NCBI RefSeq assembly: GCF_049243985.1
Contig: NC_135376.1
Coordinates: 39,847,001 to 39,911,000 of the forward strand
DNA: 64,000 nt
Direction: 5' to 3'
Origin: Paroedura picta
Taxonomy: Eukaryota; Chordata; Lepidosauria; Squamata; Gekkonidae
In this document: positions 32,215 to 43,834 of the stretch, one piece after another
Numbering within the stretch: the first letter of the stretch is position 1
Layout: each line of letters opens with the position of its first letter
Notes under the pieces: model-generated
What the model was told of the DNA's origin: nothing
What the model saw: the letters and a program-made list of their open reading frames with translations, nothing else
The model's database searches: none
Made by a program: the position numbers and the translations under genes

Positions 32215-33703
32215 ACCAAGTGTCTGGATGTTTTAGGTCCCAGCGAGCATCTGGGTTCTGGGATGCCATTTCTCGGAAAAAGCGATCGTATTCCATCGCA
32301 GCTTCATCCCCTGCGATGTCACGCGCTTCCAAAATGTGAGAGAGATACCTCCCAAGGTGCCATCCTCTTTCAGGATAACATCCCGACACGATTGTAAAAT
32401 ACACAGCATACCCCTTTAACCAGTTATCAAACGTTCTCTCACACGCCACTGTTCTATGTTTTTTCTTATCTCTCCGACTACCCGTATCCCCACCGGCATC
32501 TTGCCCAGGAATCAATGAAAAGAAATCTACAAAATAGCCTTCCAAGGCTCTCTCGCGTAGTTTTGCTTTCAAATGGGCACCAGGTGGTGCATCTGACACT
32601 TTAAATTTAACAGGTGGAGCTCTATCCTTTTTGGGTATACCGGCCTCATCCAACAATATAGGGGTATTAGACCTACGTAGTTCCATCCATTTTGGAATCC
32701 CCGGTATAAATGAACTCTCTATCCAAAACCAACCTTCCCGCCGGACGTCAGTCCCCTCTTCCCAACCAGAGGACTCACCCGACGAAGGACTAGTCCGTAT
32801 AGAACGCCTTCGTTTGCATCCCTTTGTTTTATACTGCCTCTTTTGTTGACATGCAGTTGTTTTGGCTGCTTGGTCTGACTCCCCAGACATGCAGCTCCCC
32901 CCAACGCTGGACTCCCCGGAACTGACCCTGCCAACAGACACGCTGGCCTGCTGGGGTTTTGACATTTGTTCAACTGCTCGAGCATAACCCCGCCAGTAAT
33001 TGTGAGATGAATTTTTTCTGGCACTCCTGCCCATAGGTTTAGACCTACAGCTGCCATTAGATGTAAGACTGCTGACACTCTGAGCCTCTGAATCAGAGGA
33101 CCCTGACACCTCCGTGTCATGAGTCACTTGATCTGCTGAAATGGCTTGCTTCTTACTCCTAGTAGGAGCCCTACTCCTGTGCCTATGTTTTAAAGCAGCA
33201 CTCTTTTGTCTCTTAAGAAAACGCCCCCTGCTAAGTCCCCTAGGGGAGCTCTCACTGGAAGATTCTCGCTCTGATGAGCTGACAGGGATCATTTTGCTCA
33301 GTGACTTTTTCTGCCTGGCAACAGACCTCCCCCTAGCAGGTCTGTCTGATATGGCTGTTGCTATCACTGCTTGCCGCCTGCTGGTCTGTTGAGCCATAGG
33401 ACGGACGTCCCTAACCCCAGCCCTTGGGCTGGATGCTCGTCTCCCACTGCTTGATCTGGGCCTGTCAGTGACCTGTCTAGCAGCTCTGCTAACAGAACGA
33501 CCCTTTTGAATGGGCCCCCCCTTTTTTGGCCTTGCCGTTGGCAAGGCAGAAGCCCAAGCCTCTCGGGCTTTCTTAGCGCTATCGCGCCGTTGGGCCCTTC
33601 TCTGAGGCGAAACAGCCTCCCCCTGACTAGCCACTGATGTGGCCCGGCCAGCCCGTTTGTTCCTCCCCTTCCCCTTGCCGTTGGAATCGCGTTTTGGCCC
33701 CAT
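31928..33703 (-). CDS. Ngaro gag-like ORF1
   Basis: 591 residues, Ser/Arg-rich and basic in the first 300 (DRPRSSSGRRASSPRAG), then a region with FIPGIPKWMELRRSN, and near the C-terminus a Cys/His cluster CWDFNNKGCRRRRCRFDHKC followed by EACGGGHPLPSCHK, a nucleic-acid-binding zinc module usual in DIRS ORF1. Nothing in it resembles a host protein. It overlaps ORF2 by 287 bp. Confidence 0.82.
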   Translation of the reverse strand: MGPKRDSNGKGKGRNKRAGRATSVASQGEAVSPQRRAQRRDSAKKAREAWASALPTARPKKGGPIQKGRSVSRAARQVTDRPRSSSGRRASSPRAGVRDVRPMAQQTSRRQAVIATAISDRPARGRSVARQKKSLSKMIPVSSSERESSSESSPRGLSRGRFLKRQKSAALKHRHRSRAPTRSKKQAISADQVTHDTEVSGSSDSEAQSVSSLTSNGSCRSKPMGRSARKNSSHNYWRGYARAVEQMSKPQQASVSVGRVSSGESSVGGSCMSGESDQAAKTTACQQKRQYKTKGCKRRRSIRTSPSSGESSGWEEGTDVRREGWFWIESSFIPGIPKWMELRRSNTPILLDEAGIPKKDRAPPVKFKVSDAPPGAHLKAKLRERALEGYFVDFFSLIPGQDAGGDTGSRRDKKKHRTVACERTFDNWLKGYAVYFTIVSGCYPERGWHLGRYLSHILEARDIAGDEAAMEYDRFFREMASQNPDARWDLKHPDTWFVYVGSSAKRPRDKSQMGGYGRRSSSGLPCWDFNNKGCRRRRCRFDHKCEACGGGHPLPSCHKSGTQTPFRNARPSGKKDGGSGTAGPSSSEKTA

Positions 33704-33922
33704 AGCCAGCCGCGTTCCCGTTTATTTTATTTTATTTTATTTTCCTTTGGCTGCCCAACCGACCCAACAAAAGGCAGGAGAGGGGGGGGGGGTTGGAGTT
33801 TCCTCACGGCCGGAGGCTGGCTAGGTTCCTTGTGGAGCTCCGACTCCCCGCCCAGCCTCAGGCCGCGCAAAGCCTCTTCTCACGTCCCCCGAGCTCTTTC
33901 AGAGAGCGCTAAAGCAAACCGC

Positions 33923-34117
33923 TTGCTTGCCCGCGCTCAGGCAAAGAGGCGGGAAGAGAGAGGGCAGCGTCCTTTAGACGCCTAAGCCCCGCCTCCTCTG
34001 ATGCGCCGCAACAGCGCGGCCCGCCGAGGAGACCAGTGCTGCGGCCACTTGTGCCGCTGCTTCCCTCCCCGCCCTCCACGCCGCCAAAAAACGGCACGGG
34101 TAAGTCCGTGCCGCTCC
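33923..34117 (-). repeat. Ngaro split direct repeat A1 (outer 5' end)
   Basis: 195-bp repeat at the 5' end of the element, matching A2. CpG-rich. Its outer 27 bases contain the short hairpin CGGCACGGGTAAGTCCGTGCCG. Confidence 0.92.
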
Positions 34118-34461
34118 ATCTCATTTTATTTTCGCTTGTATGTGTGGAATCCTGCTTTGCACATCCAGGTGCAAAAGATGAGCAAGTGTTATGGGGAAAG
34201 GGGACGCCCCTTCAGCACATTTAGGATCTCACATTCAAGTGCTTGCTTGATTTTGGAAATGAATACTTATTAAAATGCCTGGTGTTCTGAAAAATAATTG
34301 GTAGGTAAAGAATGCAATCCCATGATTTTGAAATGATGTATATCAGCGAAAACTGTTAAGCTTTTTATGTCCAGGATGGAATGTAAAAGAATTCTCAAAC
34401 TATTAAGATCTGTGATCCAGCCAATAAAGAATAACTTAGCCATAGTTTTATAATAGATTCA

Positions 34462-34545
34462 GATGGGTAGCTGTGATAGTCTGAAGCAGCAGAACAAAGT
34501 TTGAGGCCAGTGGCACCTTTAAGACAAAAAAAGTTTGATTCTGGT
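34462..34545 (+). repeat. Penelope-like element terminal fragment
   Basis: GATGGGTAGCTGTGATAGTC, CAGTGGCACCTTTAAGAC and AAGTTTGATTCTGG: the same terminal sequence found next to a GIY-YIG fragment at 51.3-52.1 kb and in the palindrome at 46.6 kb. Confidence 0.6.
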
Positions 34546-35063
34546 GTGAGAGACAGCACTTTGACAGAAGCAGAAATTGTTTGCCATTGCCTTCCTCTTT
34601 TGTCATCAGTTTCCCATCCAATATCTGATGAGGTCCAATATCTGAGAGATCATACTATATCATGCTGCCCTCCTTCTATGACCTGTAAGGCAGGCAAATA
34701 TCATTATCCCACTATTGCAGATGGGGTCTGGAAAAGTGTGGCTTTGCCAATGAACATACTGAAAAACAAGCAGAAATGTTCCTGTTAGCAATCAACCAGA
34801 GAAGTGAAGCTGGTCTCAACCAGAGCTAGGGCTTTCTCTGCACTGGCCCTAGCCTGGTGGGGCTCTCTTCTGAATGAGATCTTGGCTGAATCTGCACTGG
34901 ACTTTTTATTCTTTGTCAGCTCAGAAACAAAAAAACAAAAAGAAAATCTGCACCTTATTCAATTTCCATTTTGATATTGATCACTTTATATTTTCCCTCT
35001 GCAATGTCCATGATCAACTCTGCGGTGACACCACCTTTTCTCTGGGATATCCAGGAATGGATA

Positions 35064-35352
35064 GGTAAAGGTAAAGGTAAAGGTATCCCCTGTGCAAGCA
35101 CCGAGTCATGTCTGACCCTTGGGGTGACGCCCTCTAGCGTTTTCATGGCAGACTCAATACGGGGTGGTTTGCCAGTGCCTTCCCCAGTCAAGACCGTTTA
35201 CCCCCCAGCAGCAAGCTGGGTACTCATTTTACCGACCTCGGAAGGATGGAAGGCTGAGTCAACCTTGAGCCAGCTGCTGGGATTGAACTCCCAGCCTTAT
35301 GGGCAAAGCTTTCAGACGGCTGCCTTACCACTCTGCGCCACAAGAGGCTCTT
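35064..35352 (-). mobile_element. Sauria-type SINE with perfect 13-bp target duplication
   Basis: Minus-strand copy complete from the tRNA head (TGTGGCGCAGAGTGGTAAGG) to a CCTTTACCTTTACCTTTACC tail. The direct repeat CCAGGAATGGATA lies at 35051-35063 and 35353-35365, exact in all 13 bases. Confidence 0.95.
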
Positions 35353-35869
35353 CCAGGAATGGATATTACCCACTAAATCTGAGAAAAGCCCCAGTATTGC
35401 AAGTGAGATGTCAGCATTTCTCCAGATTAACTTGCATCCCATTCTCTGCAACTTCAACACTCACATAGCACAGTAGCCTGTTGCTGAGTGGTCAGGGTGT
35501 CAATCCAAAGACTGAAGGAGAACTGGTTCCCAGTCACCATTGCGTTTCAAATTTTATTTTTGTCCTCATTATTGGGATCTGTTTTTAAGTGACTGTGCTC
35601 CAAAAGCCCACTGTGCTCCAAAAGCCCACTCTTCTATGTGTAGACATTTGCCTTTTGGATTTTCTATCCCCCCCACCCTCGTTCTCCCTCAGAGTGGTGC
35701 CTCCATTCTCCCTCCCCACTCGCTCAGGCTGCGGTGAGGCTGTTCAAGGTGGGGGTGATCTCAGGTGGGTGCTTCCTGCCTCCCCCCCCCCCACTCAGGC
35801 AGCCCTGGTGAGGCTGTGGCGGGGATGCTTGGTCTGGGGCCGCCTTAACTGACTGCGGCCTCTTTGTGC

Positions 35870-36060
35870 AGCTGGAAGGCGGAAGGTAAGGCAGTTAGGG
35901 ATGGTGTATCCCCTACCTGATTGGTCCACTGGGGGGGCGAGGGTCCTCCCCAAAGGCCAATCAGGGAGGTGTAGGCAGTTAGGGGTGGGCCATCCCCTGC
36001 CTGATTGGTGCTCAGGGGCGAGTGACTCCTCAGGGGCCCAATCAAGTAGGCAATGAGTCC
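35870..36060 (+). repeat. Imperfect tandem duplication, about 85 bp per unit
   Basis: Two units each contain AGGCAGTTAGG, GGTG(G/T) ... ATCCCCT(A/G)CCTGATTGG and a closing CCAATCA: GGCAGTTAGGGATGGTGTAT then GGCAGTTAGGGGTGGGCCAT. Family unknown. Confidence 0.65.
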
Positions 36061-36292
36061 CAACTCCTCCCTTTCTGGCTTTATTTATGGTACAGATAAC
36101 ACTTTGTTCCCCCCTCTCCTCTATCATAATTTTAGTATAAATAATATGCTATTGTAACGCTTTAACCCTGTTTGAATACTGTGAGCTGCCCTGAACCCTT
36201 GGGAAAGGGTGGCATAGAAATTTAAAAATAAATCAATATGCCCTTTGAAAAACTGATAATAATAGAGTCTAAAATGATAAATCAAGATTGGT

Positions 36293-36515
36293 TAGTGTAA
36301 TGGTTTGAATGTCAGGCTAGCATCTGGGAGACCCAGGTTTAAATACCAGCTCCACCATAGAAGCTTACTAGGTGACTTTGGGCTAGCAACATATTTGCAG
36401 CTAATGGAACTCATAGGGTTGTTGTGAGGATAAAATTGTGGAAAGGAAAACACTGTAAACTGCTTTGGGTTCTCACTAGGGAGAAAGGTAGACTATAAAT
36501 GAAGTAAATAAAGAA
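36293..36515 (+). mobile_element. tRNA-derived SINE, MIR-like body
   Basis: Head GGTTAGTGTAATGGTTTGAA, box B GGTTTAAATACC, core GTGACTTTGGGCTAGCAACA and 3' end CTGCTTTGGGTTCTCACTAG then GTAGACTATAAATGAAGTAA. Confidence 0.8.
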
Positions 36516-36994
36516 AATACAGTCCATATAATTATAGTACTTATGCAGGTACATACATATACTATATATGTATCATATTTTAAACTTGCAGAGTACATGC
36601 AGCATACACCAGGAAAGGTTTCTGTTAACAAAATCAGCTGTGGGAGCACCTGAGGAGCTGAGTGTCACTGTGCAACACCAAAGTATAATTTTCTTCACTG
36701 ACTGATTTTATAATAATAATAAACACTTTTGTTTTGTGTTTGCTAATATCTGAGGGGGAAATCCATTTTGACAGGATACATTACAGTAGAGCTGTTATTA
36801 CTACCGGAGAAGGATTCTGTTTTGATTTGGAAAATGTATCAATTTCCACCACCACCTGTCTGCTGAGCAAGTCTGGTCCTTCTTTCTTCTTCTAACATGG
36901 TACAGTATGGTAGGTGGCGCTGGCCACAATTGTGAAGCACCCCGTAAGCTTAGTAATGCAAGGGCACTGGTATACACTAGATCTACTACTGTGC

Positions 36995-37215
36995 CACTGG
37001 GGTTATAGTGATTACAGTGTTGGAATGGGATCCTGAGAGACCCAGGTTCAATTTCTCGCTCTGTCATGGAAGCCTGCTTGGGTGATCTTGGGCCAATCAC
37101 TCTCTATCAGCTTAACCCCCCCCCCAGCAATTTTATGAGGATTAAATGAAGAATGATGCTACAAGCTGCTTTGGGTCTTCATTGGGGAGCAAAGGAGATT
37201 ATAAATAAACAGGTA
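36995..37215 (+). mobile_element. tRNA-derived SINE, MIR-like body
   Basis: GGTTATAGTGATTACAGTGT head, CCAGGTTCAATTTC box B, GTGATCTTGGGCCAATCACT core and CTGCTTTGGGTCTTCATTGG 3' end with a TATAAATAAAC tail. Same family as 36.3 kb. Confidence 0.8.
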
Positions 37216-38510
37216 AAAATATTGCATTGCGGTGTAAGCTAGTGATTATCAAATTCCCTTCAGTTCAAGTCCAAGGCTCGGTAATTATAAATTTCCTTGC
37301 ATAATAGTAAGACTTCCATTAAAAACAATTCATATTGCCTTATAAATGCTAAATTGTAGTTTAGGATACTAGTCCTGTCTGAGAGTAATTTAGAAAAACA
37401 GCTGAGAGAAGTAATCCAAATAGACATGGACACTCATCAAATATTGGGCTGCTTGGACAGGTGGGGTGTTAGCTTAGTTCACACACAGGCATTAATAAGA
37501 GTTTCAGCAATAGTAAAGACTTAACATTAAAGAATTTTCACAGATGCATCTACAGTGCATCCTGTGCTCTGGTCTATTTTGTGCTCCTGGTCTGCTGCTA
37601 ACTGTACAACATCTAATTTTAGAGTTTAATCCATAAAACAACAAATAAAATCATACACCTGAATCAGAGATGAATTATACTTATTATAAGCACATATGTT
37701 AAAATTCTTATATATAAAATATTACATACTACAAGTAGTATATATGATTATCATGGTCAATAATACTCTTCCTTTAGTGGTCATACTTGCTGCTGAATTT
37801 CTCTCTGCAATATAACTTCTTAAACCATCTAGATTTAGCCCCACAGCAAGTTCTAAAATTGGCCCTTTGGTTTGAGGTTGTTGGTCACTATCAGACTTCA
37901 GAGTTCAGAACAGCAGCCAGGAAAACCAGCTGACATCTCCAGGAGTCAACTCATTAAAAGAAACAAACAAACCTGATACATTTTAAATTGCAAACATGGC
38001 TCTTTACAAAATTTTCCATATTAGGCCTAGTTCTTTTTTTGTGAAAAATGAACAGCCCAATCATAAAAAGAGTTATGCCCAGAAGGATATAACTCTGTTT
38101 AGGATTGTACTATAAAGGCCTTAGTTTGGCTGTTATGTCCTTCTATAGCCCTTGTCTTGAGTCCTACAAAAGGCTACATTACACAGAGCCTAATATATAT
38201 TAAATCTTAAATTGTTCCAATTATAATCTACTTAAAATGTCTCCTGGAACACAGCCATCTATATCAAACATTGGCACTTTCATATAATAATAGCTACAAA
38301 TAAAATCTAATTTTCAAAGTTTGTACATTTGAATAAAAACAACCATTTTTTTCACATATAGGACAGACATTTCTGGAGAATCTCCATACATCTATGTGCC
38401 TCTTAATTTTGAACACAAAAAGGTAATATACTTTCAACAACAAATACAAAAAGACATACATAAATGCATCATAATTGTACACTGTAGGGAACAGAATACA
38501 ACACTGCTAT

Positions 38511-39749
38511 TCACTTAATGGAAGAATCCAATATCTCTTGATAATCTTGTCTTTTTAATTTCTTCCAAGACAGTTTATAACACGCAAGAAAAAACACACT
38601 GATGATTATAATAGCTCCTCCAATCATATCATAGATGCTGGGGAAGATGCGTAACACAAGAAGCTGAAGGACCATGGCTATCACAATCTCAAGATGCTGC
38701 ACTGTGCTGACCAAGGCTGGATGGAATTTACTCAAGGCATAATAGACACCCAAAAAAGCCACTGTGGAACACAGACAGATGCCCATGAGATAGCTCCAAC
38801 TTTCTCCATTCAGTGGAATAATTGGCTCCTGTAGAAAAAACATGGTGGAAGCTCCCCAGAGTGTCCCAGTCCAACCAAAGGTAAACAGTGCAGTCCACAT
38901 GCTGACATTATCCTTGATTGACCTGTATACTATCATGGAGAGAGCCGTTGTTAAGCCTGCCATCACTGTCATTGTGTACCCAAAAGCCTCCTTCCAGATA
39001 TTCAGCAGAGAACTTTCTTCATCAATAATATTGGGAATCATTACAAGACAAACACCCAAAACACTACTCAGCACAGTAATGACATCAACGCATGCCATTC
39101 GCTCATCTACTAGTAAAAAGGCCAGAATGGCACTGAAGACTGTGGTGGTAGCTCTCCACATAGTAGTCCCATTGCTGGGGGGCACAATTGAGAAGGAGGT
39201 GTAAGCACAGGTGATTGAAATGACATTGCATACTCCATAGAAGAACAGTCGCAATCTGTGGCCTTTTGGTCCAAAAGGATCCTCTTGGTAATAGCACACA
39301 ACTAAGACAGAAAACACTTGTAACACAGACCGAATGAAGATCAGTTCTAGAGATGGCACTTTGGAACGGTCAGAAGCCAGTCTAGTTATCAGGGCTACAC
39401 AACCATGGGCTACAGCAGATCCAAAAAGCACAGCCCAAGTCTTTCTGGACTGAAAAATGCTTCCTTCAATGAAACCTTGGCCTGGATCACCCTTGGTGGC
39501 TTCTGGCTTTTGTGTGGCCTGAGAAGGGATGTCGATCGTTCCAAAGAAAGACCTTCCTTTCGATCGCCCATCACTCAGCAGTCTCCTCTTTGGATTATCT
39601 TCCACAAAACTATCATTGTCTTCACTAGTTCCTTCATATTCTTCTTCTCCTGGCTGTGGATAATGGGAGGTATATTTCACTGTCACTGTATTGGGGTGAA
39701 TTTTCACTCGTTTTTTCACTGGATATTGTTTAGAAGGTGATGTATCCAT
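38511..39749 (-). CDS. SLC35G2: SLC35G2, complete coding exon
   Basis: 412 residues, the same length as human SLC35G2 (formerly TMEM22). The start [20 protein letters not shown] is the conserved N-terminus, and the end [13 protein letters not shown] matches human except one residue. The solute carrier 35G members are EamA/drug-metabolite-transporter proteins with ten membrane segments. Here a soluble N-terminus of about 105 residues is followed by two five-helix halves: [20 protein letters not shown] and [20 protein letters not shown] belong to the first, [17 protein letters not shown] and [20 protein letters not shown] to the second. The substrate is not established. The whole CDS is in one exon, as in human, with a likely acceptor just upstream of the ATG (about 39,769). 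Confidence 0.97.
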   Translation of the reverse strand: MDTSPSKQYPVKKRVKIHPNTVTVKYTSHYPQPGEEEYEGTSEDNDSFVEDNPKRRLLSDGRSKGRSFFGTIDIPSQATQKPEATKGDPGQGFIEGSIFQSRKTWAVLFGSAVAHGCVALITRLASDRSKVPSLELIFIRSVLQVFSVLVVCYYQEDPFGPKGHRLRLFFYGVCNVISITCAYTSFSIVPPSNGTTMWRATTTVFSAILAFLLVDERMACVDVITVLSSVLGVCLVMIPNIIDEESSLLNIWKEAFGYTMTVMAGLTTALSMIVYRSIKDNVSMWTALFTFGWTGTLWGASTMFFLQEPIIPLNGESWSYLMGICLCSTVAFLGVYYALSKFHPALVSTVQHLEIVIAMVLQLLVLRIFPSIYDMIGGAIIIISVFFLACYKLSWKKLKRQDYQEILDSSIK

Positions 39750-41182
39750 TTCCTCAGATCACTAGGACTGATAATAAAGAAATATGTATATATAAATAAG
39801 TAGCTTGCTTGCAATATTTAGACCACTTACAATGTAATCCTAAATTCAATTCCACATGTCTTCTCATTGCCTTGGGTAAGGTGACCTGGCTTTGAGAACA
39901 AACCAAAGCTCAAATGCTAAATATAGCAAATCTCTTATGACAGCAGACCGTTATACTGCATCATAGTCATAAATGCATTTTTCTTGTTAGACGTGTATAA
40001 AATTAGGGTTGACATTTACCTTTCCTGCAACAGCCCCACAATTTCCCCCTGTATTTTAAACTATACTCATGCAGTTCAAGCAAATGGCTTATTCTGAAGA
40101 ACTCATTTGCCTGCAATAAAATATTAACAAATTACAGTTTCAACTAGAACTGAAATTGATGTGTAATTGAAAGACTCTCAACAACATTGCAATGGGCATC
40201 AATGTATTTGTGTAATTACAATGATATCCTGTAAATATGTAGTTATCTTGCAAGCTTCTCAATTTACAGATTTCATTCAGTTGCTGGTACTTCTTACTAT
40301 ACTAGGAGCATGTCGTTCTGTCAGCATAGCTGGCTGTGTAAAGCCCAAAATCCTGTGGGAAAACACATAGCTGAGTAACTCCAAGTCCCCACTCCGACTT
40401 CTGTGCCATACAACAGTTTTATGTGCGGTCATTTTACAGGTATTGTAGTGCTGACCTGTGCTGCTAGGCTATTATGACATTCTGAACCAGACTGAGATGT
40501 CCAGTTTGGTGCCATAGGTGTGATATTGCACTGGTTCAGAAGTCAGTCTGCCCAATTCTATTTGCTGACATACATGAACCCGGTCAGAATTTACAAGAGT
40601 AACAAGAACAAATTTTATTATTATTTGGGAACATTGTTCCAATGCTGGCAATTAAATTAGGTAATTGTGTCCGTTTGAATGCAGTTTTCTTATGATGCAA
40701 ATGAAGATTAACTTGTTTTTCCACTCATTCCCTGCCCCTTTCACTGCCTTTTCATTGTATAGTCTTAAATGCACAGCATAACATACATTGCCTTAAAAAT
40801 GAAGACCCTGAGAGCAGTAAATTGGTAAGGCAGTGAGATTGATGAATATAAGAATGTTCACCTCTGTGTCATCATCAGAGATTAAAGACTACAGATACTT
40901 AGGAAAATGGATATAGAAGTGCTCCTTCGAATATATATGACTGTTACAACTCCTGACATGGAGACACAACAATTTTGTCTAATCAGGGGTAGAGAGCTCT
41001 TAAAGTTGCTCTGTGATCCCCCCATATAATCCATTATTTTAAGGCGTATCTGCAGAATGCACATTAATGGACATGAATGGTGCAGTTTAAATAGACATTC
41101 AATGACAACTGAGATGTTCCTTTATCATGCAAGAGAGAGCAATAAACAGCCAAAGCAAAAAGGAGGAAAAATATTTCTTTAC

Positions 41183-41480
41183 CTTTGTTTAGAAGGTTCT
41201 GGGTAAATGATGCCAAACAAATATCCCAAGGCTAAGAGATGTTAAGAGAAGGAAGTCTGCGCTCCAGCGTCCAGCAGCATGTCCATTTCTGTCTTTTAGC
41301 TTTGAAGAAAACAGAAAGAAATGGGGACAGCTACGTGTTTCTCTAAAGGTATTGGGTAGCCAGGAACAGAGAACCAAATGTCATCAATTCAGAGGGTATA
41401 CAGGAGAAATAATGTAGATTCTGTTTCTGCTATCCTTTCTGTCTGTATATAGAGGCACTGAAGAGGAGAGGGAGAGGGAG
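41183..41480 (-). promoter_or_regulatory. SLC35G2: Candidate 5' UTR exon of SLC35G2
   Basis: A minus-strand stretch ends in AAACAAAG followed by a good donor GTAAAG, 1.4 kb upstream of the SLC35G2 coding exon, which itself needs a 5' partner. A (GGGAGA)-type purine run at 41455-41500 lies where a promoter would be. No direct proof of transcription. Confidence 0.3.
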
Positions 41481-42339
41481 GGGGAGAGAGGCGACAACTA
41501 AAGAATCAAATGCTTTGAATAGACCAGAATAAGTGAGCATGCTCAGTAGAACTCAAGGGCATTTGACAGTACCTTCAGGACTAATTATGGAGGAGAATAA
41601 ATCTGTTTTTTACTAGTGACTCTGACAATGAAGCATATGCTTTAAATGACATATTATAAAATAAAAAAAAAGATAATTAAAAAGATAATTATTTTTATGG
41701 CATACTCATTCTCAGTCACAGATTTTTAATCAGCATTCTCTACAGAAGATATATAGAGAAGAAACTGAAATCGCATAATCACAAACCATTACATTAGATT
41801 CAATGATTTGAGCCAGACATTTTAGATGTTAATATATGTAATATATTGCATTGAAGTGGACAGAAATAAACACATTATATAGAAGTCCACTTTAACAGTA
41901 CAGGGACTGACTCTCATTGTTTATTTAGTAATCAGTAACTATCCATGGGATGACTCATTGCCCATTTTCATTACTGCAATCACGCAAAATAACTGGTACT
42001 GCATCACATGTTCAGTGAGCAGTAGTTCAACCATGCTCTAATATTTGAACAAATGTACTGTCAGATTTCTCAGGCTGGTATTAATCCTTAAGATATGTAT
42101 CACAGAGACTTTAAAGGCTTCTGTAGTAGCAGCCAAGTAAAAATCCAACATTTCTCAATAAATAAACAAGTTAATCTTCTTTATCTACTATTATCTTCTG
42201 TCCTTCTGCCTTTTTGATATATTATAATTATTTCATGCCAAAGTTATTTCTCATGTGTGTTCATACTTATGCTATTTTGAAGAGACTCCAAACTGCATCA
42301 GCATCTAATTTTCCAAACAAGATATGGGCATTAATAATT

Positions 42340-42425
42340 CACTGGCAGTCTTCAAGCAAAGGTTGGATACACACTTTTCTTGGATGCTTTAGGACACTTA
42401 GGGCTGATCCTGATTCTATGATTCT
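42340..42425 (+). mobile_element. CR1 LINE 3' fragment
   Basis: GGCAGTCTTCAAGCAAAGGT, TGGATACACACTTTTCTTGG and a GATTCTATGATTCTATA tail, the CR1 terminus. A SINE 3' end with CTCTTCTTCTCCTTCTTC follows at 42,465-42,556. Confidence 0.75.
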
Positions 42426-42689
42426 ATATGGAACTAGGCACACAAGCATCATAAGGTGTCTGTTTCGGGAGGGGAAGGCGATTGAAAGCAGCTTTGAGAC
42501 TCCTTTTGGCAGTGAAAAGCGGGGTATAAAAACCAACTCTTCTTCTCCTTCTTCTAATTCTACCATAGAGTCAAACCCAGAGTGTCACTCCATGACATGC
42601 CTACATCACTTCCAGGTCATGTAGGCATGTCACAACTATTTTTGGCATTCCTCTCTGCTCCTGGAAGATTCATCTCCCATTATCTGCCA

Positions 42690-43005
42690 CCTAGTCTGAG
42701 GGACCTGGCAGCCTTATATCCAATTCACCAGTCTCTCATGCCCTGCTCTTTGTGCCCCCACCTTCAGAAGGGAGGCAGGTAGCAACTGGAGACAGGATAT
42801 TTTCTGTGGTAGCACCTTGATTTTGGAATGCTAGACTAAAACACATATATTTACCAAGGCTTTTAATTAGGGTGTTAATAGTTGCTCTGTTCTGTGGATT
42901 TTATGCTGATGTTTACTGGCTTGTGTTTTACATTGTGGTTTTTAACAGTAAGCCGCTTTGAGCATCTCTCTGAAGAAGTGGCATAGAAATATTCTAAATA
43001 AATAA
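42690..43005 (+). mobile_element. L3-like LINE 3' end
   Basis: Worn C-terminus (GGATATTTTCTGTGGTAGCA, TTTTGGAATGC) followed by the UTR ending TAAGCCGCTTTGAGCATCTC and a AAATATTCTAAATAAATAAA tail. The same arrangement of 'GCCGC(C/T)T(C/T)GAGC' near the tail occurs in the open LINE at 20.9 kb. Confidence 0.65.
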
Positions 43006-43517
43006 AAGCAGAAGCATAGGCTGTAAGGGATTAAAAAAAATTAGTGAGTTTAAATTGCTGTTTAAAATGTTAGCATCAGCTCTAGGTAAACTTGATTTGG
43101 AAGCAAGTTTAATAGTTGAAGTGCTGCTATAGAAAAGGCCTTGTGTCTGGTACCCATCTGTCCAATCTCTAAAAACATGGGCACTTGGGCTAGCAATACA
43201 AATCTGTATTGATAGGCAAGTTCTAATGGGAGCAAATGGCCTTTAAGGTAGCCTGCCCCAAGAGTTTTTAGGCTTTTCTTGGCAAATTGTTTAGACTTTT
43301 CTTGGTAAATTCCAAAACGATTGCTGGGAAACACCTCCTCATAAAGTCCACTGTTGCTGATGTGAAAAGGAGATGTTGGAGGTAATTGGCATATTGATGA
43401 GATATTTCTCCAACCTCACTCAATGATGCAGGTATTAGCATGGAGGATCAGGCAGAGTCTTGAACCATCTCACAGCATAACAATGGGGAAGTAAGAGAAT
43501 CATCAAGAGATCTAGGG

Positions 43518-43834
43518 CAGTGGTCCCCAACATTTTTATCACCGGGGACCACTCAACACCGGGGACCACTCAACGCCTTTTACTGAGGCCCGGTGGGGGG
43601 GTAGTTTACTCCTCTACTCTCAACCACTGCCCTAGCGTTCTCTGATTGCTATGGTAATGTTTAAACATCCCTTCAAAATAAGATACAGACATGCCACAAC
43701 AATGAAGTGTGTTGTAAAGGGCTGGGGGGGGTGAAGTAAAGGGCCAGGGGGGGGGAGAAGGCGTCCTTCGGGGCCCACCTCCAATTAGTCGAAGGACTAC
43801 ATGTGGTCCGTGGCCCACAGGTTGGGGATCGCTA
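43518..43834. mobile_element. Non-autonomous hAT with perfect 8-bp TSD
   Basis: Left CAGTGGTCCCCAAC, right GGTTGGGGATCGCTA; ATCTAGGG is duplicated exactly at 43510-43517 and 43835-43842. Internally the phrase ACCGGGGACCACTCAAC is duplicated near the left end. Same family as 17,192-17,518. Confidence 0.93.

Larger units (their letters stand above)
27628..34117 (-). mobile_element. DIRS-order Ngaro-type retroelement, whole-looking
   Basis: About 6.5 kb, read on the minus strand. Order from 5' to 3': repeat A1 (33923-34117), gag-like ORF, RT-RNase H ORF, tyrosine recombinase ORF, SGNH hydrolase ORF, then B1 (28331-28781), A2 (28138-28332), a 59-bp linker and B2 (27628-28078). A1-ORFs-B1-A2-B2 split direct repeats with a tyrosine recombinase and no integrase define the Ngaro-like branch of DIRS elements. 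No target duplication is seen at its ends, as expected for this mechanism. All four ORFs are open and the repeat pairs look identical, so it is young and looks whole. It sits between the NME9 promoter and SLC35G2. Confidence 0.94.
34118..38500. other. Intergenic space between Ngaro element and SLC35G2
   Basis: Non-coding as far as can be seen. Contains the retroelement-derived fragments listed separately, a duplicated GC-rich block at 35.87-36.06 kb, LINE 3' remnants (34.79-34.89 and 36.15-36.24 kb) and two MIR-like SINEs. The stretch 37.2-38.5 kb is AT-rich and probably includes the 3' UTR of SLC35G2, whose polyadenylation site was not fixed. Confidence 0.5.
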
